16,624 nt of DNA. Origin: Dunaliella salina (taxonomy: Eukaryota > Chlorophyta > Chlorophyceae > Chlamydomonadales > Dunaliellaceae). The DNA lies in contig MU069631.1 in assembly GCA_002284615.2 (NCBI GenBank), forward strand, positions 306,843 to 323,466, in the 5' to 3' direction. The position numbers and the translations under genes are program-made. The notes beneath the pieces are model-generated. The model had not been told where the DNA came from, searched no databases, and worked only from the letters and a program-made list of their open reading frames with translations. Position 1 is the first letter of the stretch; each line of letters opens with the position of its first letter. Below are positions 9,013 to 16,624 of the stretch, in pieces.

Positions 9013-9431
9013 CAACTTTCACAAGTCACCACCGGGGTTGCATTAGCTTAATCTGGATTAGATATTGCGCCATGTTGCAACAGCCCCTGTCAGACCTGCG
9101 CGCCACAGCATCAGAACCTTTCTTCTTATTAACAAAGTGAGGTTGAGACGCTGTCATGGCTGCATGCTTGCTTTCATAGCCCGACAAAACTCATGATCTG
9201 CGTCTGTTCTTTGATAGGCAGTCAATCGTCTGGACGAAAGATGTTTCCTCACTACTACCGTACAGACCTGTGACCAGTATGCACCCCCTTCTTTCAGCAA
9301 TTGAATTTCTGCATTACGCACGCCTCATTACGCCACCTTCCAGAAAAGCTTGCCCAATCACTATCAGCATTACGCATGCTGAATTAAGCACCCTCAAGGA
9401 AAGCCTGCACAGAAATTTCAACCATTACAGA
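9013..9431. other. intergenic stretch without recognised gene
   Basis: Mixed-composition sequence with only short ORFs and no motif I recognise. CATTACGCA-like words recur (9312, 9326, 9369), which continue into the CATTCCGCA repeats further right and suggest a very degenerate tandem repeat. Confidence 0.5.
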
Positions 9432-9460
9432 CCCCCCCCCTTCCCCCCCGCCCCCCGCCC
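9432..9460. repeat. C-rich tract (G-quadruplex-capable on the minus strand)
   Basis: Runs of 9, 8, 6 and 3 cytosines are separated by TT or G, followed 20 bases later by a G7-A-G4 run at 9482-9493. Four G-tracts on the minus strand could form a quadruplex, and the nearby G-run could instead pair with the C-tract as a hairpin. Confidence 0.85.
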
Positions 9461-9513
9461 TTGGTGCATTGCCTTTCCCGTGGGGGGGAGGGGTTCTTCA
9501 ATTTTCAGCCATT

Positions 9514-9590
9514 CATTTTTCCCATTCCGCACCACTTTGCGCCCCACTTCAACGGAATGATTTTCCCATTCCGCAACAGTTCGCACCCCC
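9514..9590. repeat. pair of ~33-bp direct repeats
   Basis: A TTTTCCCATTCCGCA core followed by TTTGCGCCCC or GTTCGCACCCC occurs at about 9516 and again at about 9560, with a 44-base period. A weaker third copy (TTTACGCAATACGCACCCC) follows at 9602. No coding frame is conserved. Confidence 0.65.
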
Positions 9591-9659
9591 CTGGAAACCC
9601 CTTTACGCAATACGCACCCCTTGGAAAAAATTATATATAATGCGAAATGGTCACGGGTC

Positions 9660-10120
9660 TATACGTTATCCTTGATCATTTGCAGCAGCTTTTGTGCGGA
9701 AGGACAAAAGGGCAACAAGAAGACATGGCCCTAGTGGACATCTGTTTGACACCAGGAACCTTTTATTCTCATGCTTCAAGAGTGGCATGATAATTATAAA
9801 GATTGTCAAGTCAACTAGCCAGAGGCGCACCTAGTATCATCCTCTGCTTTCTACGACAGCGTCCAGCCAGCCAGCATTCAGCTAAGCAAGGCGAGTCACA
9901 TCAGTCATCTCCTTTGTCAAACCCACAACCGCAAGGAAAGCCCCTCTTAGCAGTGTCCGCAAACATTAGGTCAACTTACGTCCCTAGGCATCAAAATGCG
10001 ACAGACCACGATTGCCCACCAAAGACAATTAAAAATGTGTGGCAGGAAAGAGACTCCTGAGTGTCCCCTGGAATCATAGCTGCCTTTTCCCCTTCCCCCC
10101 TATTGAGGAAGGTAGAGAAT
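9660..10120. other. intergenic stretch without recognised gene
   Basis: The 85-codon plus-strand ORF here (9803-10060) shows no recognisable domain, codon bias or splice context and is probably chance. I see no repeat or RNA gene in this stretch. Confidence 0.5.
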
Positions 10121-10225
10121 GGTGGCGTCAAGTCGCGTTGACTTGATAGGCCTGATCTCCCATGAGGTCAGGAATTCGAAATGCTCAGATGCCCTTTTCG
10201 AAGGCGTATACAGCGGAAACACTCC
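10121..10225 (+). repeat. dispersed repeat copy 2, possibly tRNA-derived SINE
   Basis: The second copy of the repeat at 8908, about 1.2 kb away in the same orientation. It is the more tRNA-like of the two: GTGGCGTCAAGTCG could be a decayed A box, and AGGAATTCGAAATGC resembles a decayed B box (GGTTCGAATCC) at tRNA-like spacing (~50 bases). The 3' CTCAGATGCCC...GTATACAGC block is shared with copy 1. The middle parts differ, so either the copies are old or the middle evolves fast. Confidence 0.5.
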
Positions 10226-10555
10226 TTAACTCCTTAACTATTGAGGACTAGTGCTGGCTGGAGGAAGATTCAGCGCTGATGTAGGCAGCCATCAGCTTTT
10301 GCTTTAGGCTCCCAAGCAGCCCCTCAACCTGCACGCAGCAACAGCATGGAAGCACCAGTCAAGGGCGATCCCCCTGCTCACAGATGCGTTTGTCCATGCA
10401 AGAACATTTCCCATCATCTCCAGGTGAGACTTCGCAGTAAGAACGCGTGTCAGGGATATACAAGGTGGGAAAGCCATTTGAGGACACAAAAGAAAAAACA
10501 CTTCTTTAAAGGGCGTAGGTTGTGCACGGACAAGAAAAAAGCATGAAGAAAATGC
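10226..10555. other. intergenic stretch without recognised gene
   Basis: Short ORFs only. The sequence becomes purine-rich from about 10480, leading into the minisatellite. No motif supports a gene. Confidence 0.5.
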
Positions 10556-10797
10556 AAAGCCAAAAAAAATGCATGCCAAAAGGATGCAAGAGGATGTGAA
10601 GCCAAAAAGGATACAAGAGGATGTGAAGCCGAGAAGGATGCAAACCAAAAAGGATGTATGAGGATGTGGAGCCAAGGAGGACGCAAGCGAAAAAGGATGC
10701 AAGCGGAAGAAAAGCCAAAAAGGATGCAAGAGGACGCAAAGCTAAAAAGGATGAAAAAGGACACAAGCCAAGAAGGATGCAAGAGAACGCAAAGCCT
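10556..10797. repeat. purine-rich minisatellite with 27-bp and 43-bp units
   Basis: The unit begins AAGCCAAAAAGGATGCAAG and continues AGGATGTG or AGGACGC. Units start near 10556, 10599, 10626, 10669, 10712, 10739, 10766 and 10793, giving steps of 43, 27, 43, 43, 27, 27, 27. The long unit is the 27-mer plus a 16-base partial duplicate of the CCAAAAAGGATG core. Because 27 is divisible by three, several frames stay open on both strands and give Lys/Arg-rich (plus) or hydrophobic Phe/Ser/Cys-Ile-Leu (minus) peptides. These look like by-products, not genes. Confidence 0.88.
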
Positions 10798-10930
10798 ACG
10801 TGCTTGTACAGGGAGATGTGGCTTGAGTGCAGACACAGAATGAGCATGGGCGTACATGCAAAATGCATTTGGGCGCATATCTGAACAGGCATTTGCAAAG
10901 CTTCAGCATCAGCAAATAAAGCATTCAGTA

Positions 10931-10956
10931 TCAGCGTATGATTCAGCATACGCTGA
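10931..10956. repeat. perfect 10-bp inverted repeat with 6-nt loop
   Basis: TCAGCGTATG and CATACGCTGA are exact reverse complements around ATTCAG. It sits within a cluster of TTCAGCAT words (10908-10970). No poly-T or coding gene upstream suggests a terminator. Confidence 0.8.
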
Positions 10957-11149
10957 TGGTTCAGCATGAGTGCATGAAGAGGCAGCAAGAGGAGATAGTA
11001 CCTCTGCTGCGCGCAGCGCATGAGCGGGCATGAGGAAGATGAAATGTAGAGAGAGGGAGACGAAATGAAGCGAGAAGTGAAACAATTTGCTTACCTACAT
11101 TACCTGGGAGTAGGCAGAAGGATGGATTTTGCATAACATTTGAACTCCA

Positions 11150-11400
11150 GAGTCAGTCCTTTAAAAGACTATGTATTCGGAATCCTCACATTGAAAGCTA
11201 TCGATTGGTATACACATCTGTCCAATCGATGAGAAGGTGGGTGATTGTGGGGGGTTCCTGCTTTTTGGGACTCCCCCTGCAGAAGTTTTCTGAGCCATCT
11301 CTATTAAATTCTAAATGTATCATCGGATTCCTGAGCTTGAGAACTGTCAATTGGTACCCTCATAGTGCAAATTGGGTAAAAGGGCGGGTCTCTCTGCATT
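11150..11400. repeat. old ~148-bp tandem duplication
   Basis: The stretch around 11173-11245 (ATTCGGAATCCTCACATTGAAAGC...CGATTGGTA) matches 11320-11392 (CATCGGATTCCTGAGCTTGAGAAC...CAATTGGTA) base for base over much of ~75 bases, each ending in an AAGG-T/C-GGGT word. The offset is about 148. There are many substitutions, so the event is old. No coding function is visible. Confidence 0.6.
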
Positions 11401-11509
11401 AATCAGAGTTAGTGCCACATGCGCATGGGTGTAGGTTGCTGGGGGTGTGAAGAGAAGCATGCAGCAAACAAATCCAAACTTCCATGATAGTGACAATGTG
11501 GAATATGTC

Positions 11510-11529
11510 CAGTGCTGTGCCTTGACGCC
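11510..11529 (+). repeat. left terminal inverted repeat of the MITE
   Basis: Pairs with 12155-12174 with a single mismatch (CTTGACG against CCTGACG). Immediately preceded by the AATATGTC target-site copy. Confidence 0.88.
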
Positions 11530-12154
11530 GAAAAATAAATTTGACACCGTAAATAACGGTGCATTTTTGACGCCAACGTCAAATTACCGTAATTTACGGT
11601 GGGTCTTTTCCTGACGGTGTGAAATCGTCAGTAACGGTGTGAAAAACTCAGACCGCCAGGCACTCAAGTGACCCACACTGTGAACTCATGGGCCGAGCGA
11701 GTGCACTCGCAGGCCTCCGACTGAACTCAGGTTGCTGTAATCAGGTTCTGGACGTCAAAAAATCGCTTGTGGTACACAGGCTGTGAAAGGAGATGAGTTC
11801 GGACATTGGGCATGGGATTAGCAAGAACACGAACAAGAGAGCCAGAGTGGCTTTGGATGGGAAAAGCCTAGCAAAGCCACAGCAGCTGCTTGTCCCCCAC
11901 CACCCAAGGGCCTGCAGGGGGCTCCAAGGGGAAAGGAGGTAGGAAGTCCACAAGCTCATGGGTGAAGGGACGCGTATTTGCAGCCATCATCTGTAATTCA
12001 TGTAATTTCTGATGATTTTCTACCGTAAAAAATGGGTTTTGCCAATTGTCAACGTCAAAAATAAAAAACACCGTCATTTACGGTCAATATTTAGTTTTTG
12101 ACGGTAAAAATCGTAAATTACGTTACGCCCCGTAAATTACGCCTGACGCCGTCA

Positions 12155-12174
12155 GGCGTCAGGGCACAGCACTG
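12155..12174 (-). repeat. right terminal inverted repeat of the MITE
   Basis: Reads GGCGTCAGGGCACAGCACTG on the plus strand and is followed by the AGTATGTC target-site copy. Its inner half also takes part in the 12141-12157 hairpin. Confidence 0.88.
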
Positions 12175-12183
12175 AGTATGTCC

Positions 12184-13115
12184 CTGCACGGTGAAGTCAG
12201 AAGGGCGATTCATGGACTCGCAAGCTGGTTGTGGGTGCCTGGAAGGGCAGGGTTGCATGGGCGTTCATTCCTCTGTTTTTGCCCCATAACTCTGCTCCAA
12301 CTCAATGTTTGATTGCGGTGAGTATGCAGGTGGGCAGGAAATTCAAAGAGGTGCAGATTGGTAACCTTGTTCTCTGGATTGGGGCACTGGAAGGGATGTT
12401 TTGGGGGTTGTGGGTGGGTCAGGGGGGTCCCACCCAAAAAAATGACATGGTGTCCATTACTTTTTCTTCCTCCCTCCCGGAGTTGGGCATGAAAATTTGC
12501 CATTTGGAAACCCCTCTCCAAAAACCGACGCAGGGAGGTTCAAACTTGGCATGCTGGGTGTGCTCGAAGGCCTTTGATGCGACATCCACTGGAATGCGAC
12601 TACCCCCCCACCTTCCTGGCTGAGCCTCCTTCACACAACTCGGAGTGAATTGCCACACCCAAAAGGATGTTTCCTTCCCCTTCATGGTTGCATGTATTTT
12701 TGATGCAGGCACAAATATGCAGCCGTTAAATGAAAACTTGGTACACGCTCCCAAATCCATTTACGGCACAAACGGGGACGGCGGCAGTGCTTCATTGCCC
12801 TTGCCCCTGCTGGTGGCACCCCTTTTGTGAAACAGGAGCAGCTGTTGTACACTGCGCGACCTCGCTGATACCATCAATGGATTGGCACGCATGCACAGTC
12901 ATTGTGGTTGCTAATCAGCAGGGTTTTATGATGGCGTGCACCCTGATCCCCACGTTAAGGACAGTTTAGGGGCATGTATAATGTTTGCATGTGTAATGTT
13001 TGCATTGGAGAAAGTGACGGCAACAGGCAACAAAAAGCGGTGGACAACACAGTGCACTTAGTGATGAAAGTCTAACAACTAAAAAGACTACATTGTATGG
13101 TTGCCCTCGCCTCAC
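12184..13115. other. downstream intron or intergenic stretch, no recognised gene
   Basis: Overlapping ORFs occur on both strands (12231-12623 plus; 12210-12521 and 12419-12760 minus), but none shows a domain or a splice-compatible pair of ends that I can defend. If the minus-strand gene to the right continues, this stretch is its next intron or holds later exons that I cannot identify. Confidence 0.45.
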
Positions 13116-13205
13116 CTGGCTGTACAGGTTTGCGTTCATGGACTGCTGCTGCTTGCATACAGCTAGCCTGGACTCGAGCATGGTAGCCAGGCCCTCGACA
13201 GAACT
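13116..13205 (-). CDS. 90-nt internal exon (exon B) of the minus-strand polyglutamine gene
   Basis: On the minus strand a clear acceptor (CTGGGTTCTTGCAG, ending at 13206) precedes the exon, and a strong donor (AGCCAG|GTGAGG, intron from 13115) follows it. The exon is exactly 30 codons with both boundaries in phase 0. It joins in frame to the phase-0 end of exon A (PPPMTQ | SSVEGL). It encodes an amphipathic, probably helical segment: SSVEGLATMLESRLAVC, then KQQQSMNANLYSQ. No family is recognised. Three partial copies of its first ~70 nt lie upstream in the intron (13383-13705). The next downstream exon was not found. Confidence rests on the match of two splice sites, length and phase; there is no homology evidence. 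Confidence 0.68.
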
Positions 13206-13266
13206 CTGCAAGAACCCAGTGTGAGCAACAATCAGTCAGTGTGGGCAACAGTTAAGTGTGAGCAAA

Positions 13267-13371
<105 letters not shown>

Positions 13372-13382
13372 GGATCACGATA

Positions 13383-13705
13383 TTCATTGGCTGTTGCTGC
13401 TTGCACACATCCAGCCTGGACTCAAGCATGGCGGCCAGGCCTTCGACAGAGCTCTGCGCGGATCCAGTGCAAGCATGAGCACAGTGTGAGCAAGGAGTAT
13501 GGTGTTTATTGACTGCTGCTGCTTGCACACAGCCAGCCCGGACTCAGGCACGACAGTCAGGCTCTTGAATATCTTAGTCCAGCGTAAGCCAGGAACTAAG
13601 TCCAGTGTGAGCAAGGAGCGTAACGTTCATTGCCTGCTGCTGCTTGCACACACCCAGCCTGGACCAAAGCACAAAAGCCAGGCCCCAATAGAGGTCTGCA
13701 GGATC
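13383..13705 (-). repeat. three tandem copies of the intron-end/exon B junction
   Basis: On the minus strand each unit is CTTGCTCACACTGG, a variable stretch, TGCAG or a decayed form, then about 70 nt homologous to exon B. Copy 2 (exon-like part from 13453 down) has GATCCGCGCAG and encodes SSVEGLAAMLESRLDVCKQQQ with only a few changes. Copy 3 (~13590-13499) has lost the acceptor (CTAAGATATTC). Copy 4 (from 13695 down) has GGATCCTGCAG but a diverged start. All keep the C-K-Q-Q-Q codons. Homology stops shortly after the ATGAA(C/T) codons, so none of the copies includes the exon B donor. Units are about 116-125 bp. Confidence 0.82.
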
Positions 13706-14511
13706 CCATGCAATCAAGGCATCCAACACCAAGGAAGGGTACCCAGAGGGCAGCTCAGTTGAAAAAGAGGAAGGAGTCATGTCAGAACCAAGGAGCAAGC
13801 ATGAGCAAAGTGGACAGCGGGAGTTTTTTTTTCCTGGAGGAGAGGGGGATACAAGCAGGAGGTCCCAGATCGTGGTGAGATTCAAATCCAGCGGCAGCAA
13901 TCTTAGAAACTCAATCCAAATCTCACAACATTCCAGCTCCTTGCATTGAGACGGGCCCCTCCCCGGCCCAACATGCTCTCCCTGCCCCCTTGCAGGATCC
14001 ATGTTTTGACAAAAAGGGGACCTGCCTGCTTTTATGCAAAATCCACATTGATATGCAGACTTCTTACGAACACTGGAAGTGGCCTCGAGCACTCATCAGG
14101 AATTAAACTAAACTACGGGACACTTTTGGTTGCAAGTCCTGCTCTGCACACACTGCTGGCATGGTGCAAGTCCAGACTGCCATCTTAAATGCCGTCCATC
14201 TTTAATCATGATGCTGAGCAGGCTGTGATGCCACAATCCTGTACAGTACATTTTGGAGCAAAAGGGTAGTAACAAAATGTAAATGCCAGACACCAAGAGG
14301 ATGCCAAGCGCAAGGGCTTGCTGCAACCTCTGCGCCGCACCGCCAGCATGATTGAGCGTTGCCGGAAAAAAGCCTTGAATGACCCTGTGTGCAATGCATG
14401 TGATGTTTCGGCAATGGAAAGCATGGCGGCCTTGCAGGTGCACAATGCGCTCAAGGGCCTCTGACAACAATATTAAAAATTGCAGGGCTTTAGCTAAAAT
14501 GCAAGCTTGAA

Positions 14512-14612
14512 CGGCAGCACAGCAGCGCATTCATGGCTTTCAATTGGCAGCACAACCCCATTATCAATGGTCTCAGACAGCAGCACAACAGGGTATTTGT
14601 GGCTCTCAAAGG
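14512..14612. repeat. three-copy ~34-bp tandem repeat
   Basis: Units begin GGCAGCACA at 14512 and 14546 and AGCAGCACA at 14579, each continuing to an ATGGCTTTCAA / AATGGTCTCAG / TGTGGCTCTCAA ending. It lies in the intron of the polyglutamine gene. Confidence 0.75.
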
Positions 14613-15077
14613 AGAGCATACAGCCGTGAACACTGGCATCGCACCCCCCTCCCCCCCCTCCGGGGATTCCACGGAGGCTTGCATGGAGTGTTTGCATGAG
14701 CACTGCCAGAGGCTTCCTGCCAAACACACACAGCAAGAGATAAACGCAACCATGCAGCCCAAGGGATTGGCCCATTCCACATTCCATCCACTTGCAACAC
14801 TCGATCCACATTTCCCTGCAAAATGTTGTTGCATTTCCACAAACCTATTGACAATAAATAAGGAATTGACAAAAATATTTAGACGATCCTTTACCCTTCA
14901 ACTGGATGTGGACGCCACACTCTTCACATGCCCAACATGCACCCTGCTCCCAACCCCGCACCACCTCCCACCTCCCATGCGCAGCCGTACATGCACAATC
15001 CCCACTTCCCACATGCAGCCATATGCACATACATGCACAAGTCCAACCTCCCACACACAGCTGAACAAGCAAGAGCC

Positions 15078-15480
15078 CCACGCGTGCCATGGGCGAAGAC
15101 ACACCCTCTGCAGTGCAGTGCTACATGCACCAGCCCCGGAATCGCACATGCCCTGTCCACGCACAAGCCCTGCACACGCACAAGCCCTGCACATGCACAA
15201 GCCCTGCCTGTGTCACAGTTGGAGGTGTGCCCTCTGCAGTGCAGTACTATGTGCAAAAGCCCTGCACATGCACATGCCCTGTACATGTACGATCCTCATA
15301 CACACACAAGCCCAGCCTGTGTCACGGGTGCAGGTGTGCCCTCTGCAGTGCAATACTAAGTGCACAAGCCCTGCACATGCAGTACTATGTGCACATGCCC
15401 TGTACATGCATTACTATGTGCACATGCCCTGTACATGCATGAGGAGGCGTGCCCTCTGCAGCCTAGTACTACATGCACAA
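15078..15480 (-). repeat. tandem copies of the exon A/donor junction
   Basis: On the minus strand the true boundary reads GCAGAGGGCGCGCCTCCACCC-ATGACACAG|GTACGGCTTGTG. Copies occur at ~15443-15461 (junction lost), 15312-15357 (GTGACACAG|GCTGGG), 15204-15250 (GTGACACAG|GCAGGG) and 15078-15125 (ATGGCACGC|GTGGGG). They are separated by further short repeats of TGTGCAGGGCTTGTGCA and CATAGTACTGCACTGCAG. The period is roughly 110-130. In the two best copies the donor GT has become GC. Confidence 0.82.
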
Positions 15481-15538
15481 GCCCTGCACATGCAAATGCC
15501 TTGTTCATGCATGATCCTAATCCTCGCACAAGCCGTAC

Positions 15539-16054
15539 CTGTGTCATGGGTGGAGGCGCGCCCTCTGCGGTGCAGCGCTGCATGGTTACAAGCACCGACA
15601 CACATGTGGCGATGACCTGCTCGAGCTCCGCCACCCCATTGCCGCCCCCTCTTGCCTGCCCCTGCTGCGGCTGGAGTTGCGATGACTGCCCTTGTTGTGG
15701 CTGCTGTGATGCCTGCCCCTGGTATGGCTGTGATGCCTGCCCCTGGTTCAGCTGCGGTGCCTGCTCTTGCTGCTGCTGCTGCTGCTGCTGCAATGCCTGC
15801 CCCTGGTTTGGCTGCAAGGGCTGCCCCTGATTTGGCTGCGATGGCTGCCCCTGCTGCGGCTGCAATATCTGCCCCTGATATGGCTGCGATGCCTGCTGCT
15901 GCTGCGGCTGCTGCGGTAATGCTGGCAGCTGCTGCTGCTCCTGCTCTTGTTGCTGCGCTGACCCATGCTGCAGTTGCTGCTGCTGCTGCTGCCCATGTAT
16001 GCTAAGTGCAGTCCCACAGGCCTGCTCTACCCTCTGCTGGTCACCCTGCGCTTC

Positions 16055-16088
<34 letters not shown>

Positions 16089-16326
16089 GCATCGCCCCCC
16101 GTATCTAACCCATCCCCTTTACCTTCGTTCCCGCTGCCCAATGCGCCTTGGCACCTCGCCATGATGGCCCGGACATCCTCTGCAACCTGTTGCTGTGTGC
16201 CCTCTGATGGCCAAGTCCCCTTTCCAGCACTAGCGTTCGACGTGTGCATCTTGCTGCCCTTGCTTCCTTCATCCACACCAGCCCCCTGTAGCCCAGCACT
16301 CGGGGGCTGATGCCCCAGCTCTGGCT

Positions 16327-16364
<38 letters not shown>

Positions 16365-16565
16365 GGCATGCCTGAGTGAGGGGGATTCCCATGACCCTGC
16401 TTTCCTGCTGCAGCACCTTCATCTCCAACCGTGGAAGCAGGGGGGGCATGCGGCACGGCAGTACCTGGACCAGCAGCGGGGTGGCTGCTGCCGCCGAAGG
16501 CAGGCTTGCCGGCATGGTCGGCGATGCCTGCAGCTGACTGCGCCAGCGCAGACGCTACGTCCGCG
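15539..16565 (-). CDS. large polyglutamine-rich exon (exon A) of a minus-strand gene, 5' part outside the window
   Basis: The exon begins after CCTGCTTTGCAG (acceptor ending at 16566), itself preceded by the (CA)n array that runs off the right edge. It ends at ATGACACAG|GTACGG (donor from 15538). The first base completes a codon from the previous exon and the end is in phase 0; 1027 nt encode about 342 residues. The N-terminal part is Ala/Gly/Ser/Pro-rich. Glutamine runs follow, including Q13 (16325-16363) and Q10 (16058-16087). Next come about ten degenerate Q-[PA]-x-Q-x-x-QGQ repeats of roughly 8 residues. The C-terminal ~30 residues are non-repetitive and helix-like (GVAELEQVIATCVSVLVTMQRC). 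This looks like a low-complexity activation or scaffold region leading into a coiled coil continued by exon B, as in nuclear or transcription-associated proteins, but that is inference. The frame also stays open through the acceptor, so the 5' boundary is not proved. Confidence 0.65.
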
Positions 16566-16574
16566 CTGCAAAGC

Positions 16575-16576
<2 letters not shown>

Positions 16577-16624
<48 letters not shown>
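16577..16624. repeat. (GT)24 microsatellite at the right edge
   Basis: A GT run to the last base, truncated by the window edge. On the minus strand it is (CA)n lying directly upstream of the CCTGCTTTGCAG acceptor of exon A. Confidence 0.97.

Larger units (their letters stand above)
11510..12174. mobile_element. hAT-like non-autonomous DNA transposon (MITE), 665 bp
   Basis: The ends are inverted: CAGTGCTGTGCCTTGACGCC at 11510-11529 and its near-exact reverse complement at 12155-12174 (one mismatch in 20). AATATGTC at 11502-11509 and AGTATGTC at 12175-12182 flank it as an 8-bp target duplication with one mismatch. The CAGTG...CACTG termini and 8-bp duplication fit hAT; a 10-bp reading (GAATATGTCC/GAGTATGTCC) would fit a Mutator-like element instead. 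Inside each end, palindromic ACCGTAAATTACGGT-type motifs recur (11545-11561, 11586-11600, 12070-12084, 12108-12140), typical of subterminal transposase sites. The right end also has a GCCTGACG-C-CGTCAGGC hairpin (12141-12157). The core (~11650-12000) encodes no transposase, so movement would need one supplied in trans. Confidence 0.85.

Noticed and set aside
10304..11021. Hydrophobic minus-strand ORFs resembling membrane proteins with repeats
   Set aside because: They are the antisense of the 27/43-bp minisatellite; the periodicity comes from the DNA repeat and there is no independent coding evidence.
12210..12760. Overlapping ORFs of 103, 113 and 130 codons on both strands
   Set aside because: No recognisable domain, no preferred strand and no matching splice sites; treated as chance or an unknown non-coding repeat.
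13860..13905. Possible tRNA suggested by a GATTCAAATCC T-loop-like word
   Set aside because: The T-stem does not pair and no D-arm, anticodon arm or acceptor stem can be drawn around it.
14533..15615. 360-codon plus-strand ORF rich in Cys, His and Pro
   Set aside because: It is driven by TGCACAAGCC/CTCTGCAG repeats antisense to the polyglutamine gene, with no domain; other frames there are equally open.
15652..16005. Plus-strand Ala-rich 117-codon ORF and minus-strand Ser/Arg-rich ORF
   Set aside because: Alternative-frame shadows of the CAG-rich exon A.

Overview
This is a eukaryotic, repeat-dense, gene-poor window. The best guess is a green alga (chlorophyte, volvocine or Dunaliella/Haematococcus-like). 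The reasons are long CA/GT microsatellites, a CAG-rich polyglutamine exon with GT-AG splice sites, and two degraded non-LTR retrotransposons carrying RT, RNase H and a restriction-like endonuclease, the combination known from the Dualen/RandI clade described in Chlamydomonas. The taxon is an inference. No prokaryotic operon structure, rRNA, convincing tRNA or CRISPR array is visible.

Layout. 1-1144 is simple and tandem sequence: (CA)43, a short (TG)13, a degenerate ~61-bp minisatellite with paired AGTACT palindromes, and an (AAAAG)n array. 1145-7198 is the 3' part of a Dualen-like retrotransposon on the minus strand, broken by frameshifts and stops. In its 5'-to-3' order it reads RT fingers/palm, thumb, a low-complexity linker, a PHD-like finger flanked by chromo-like WHP motifs, a short Cys motif, an adenine-methyltransferase-like domain, RNase H, a zinc motif and a PD-(D/E)xK-type endonuclease. 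7191-8809 is the 3' part of a second, diverged element of the same clade on the plus strand. The two 5'-truncated elements meet head to head at a (GCCGGT)4 tract.

8810-11500 holds no gene. It has two copies of a ~95-bp dispersed repeat that may be a tRNA-derived SINE (8908 and 10121), a C-tract, a 27/43-bp purine-rich minisatellite, a small perfect hairpin and an old 150-bp duplication. 11510-12174 is a complete 665-bp non-autonomous DNA transposon with terminal inverted repeats and an imperfect 8-bp target-site duplication (hAT-like). 12184-13110 holds nothing assignable.

13116-16565 is the one plausible host gene, on the minus strand: a 1027-nt polyglutamine exon and a 90-nt exon with matching phase-0 splice sites, separated by a ~2.3-kb intron. 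Both ends of that intron are tandem arrays built from its own splice junctions. The donor-side copies carry GC or lost donors, and the acceptor-side copies partly keep the acceptor and the exon's coding frame. This is the most unusual structure in the window. The gene continues beyond the right edge and its product is not recognised.
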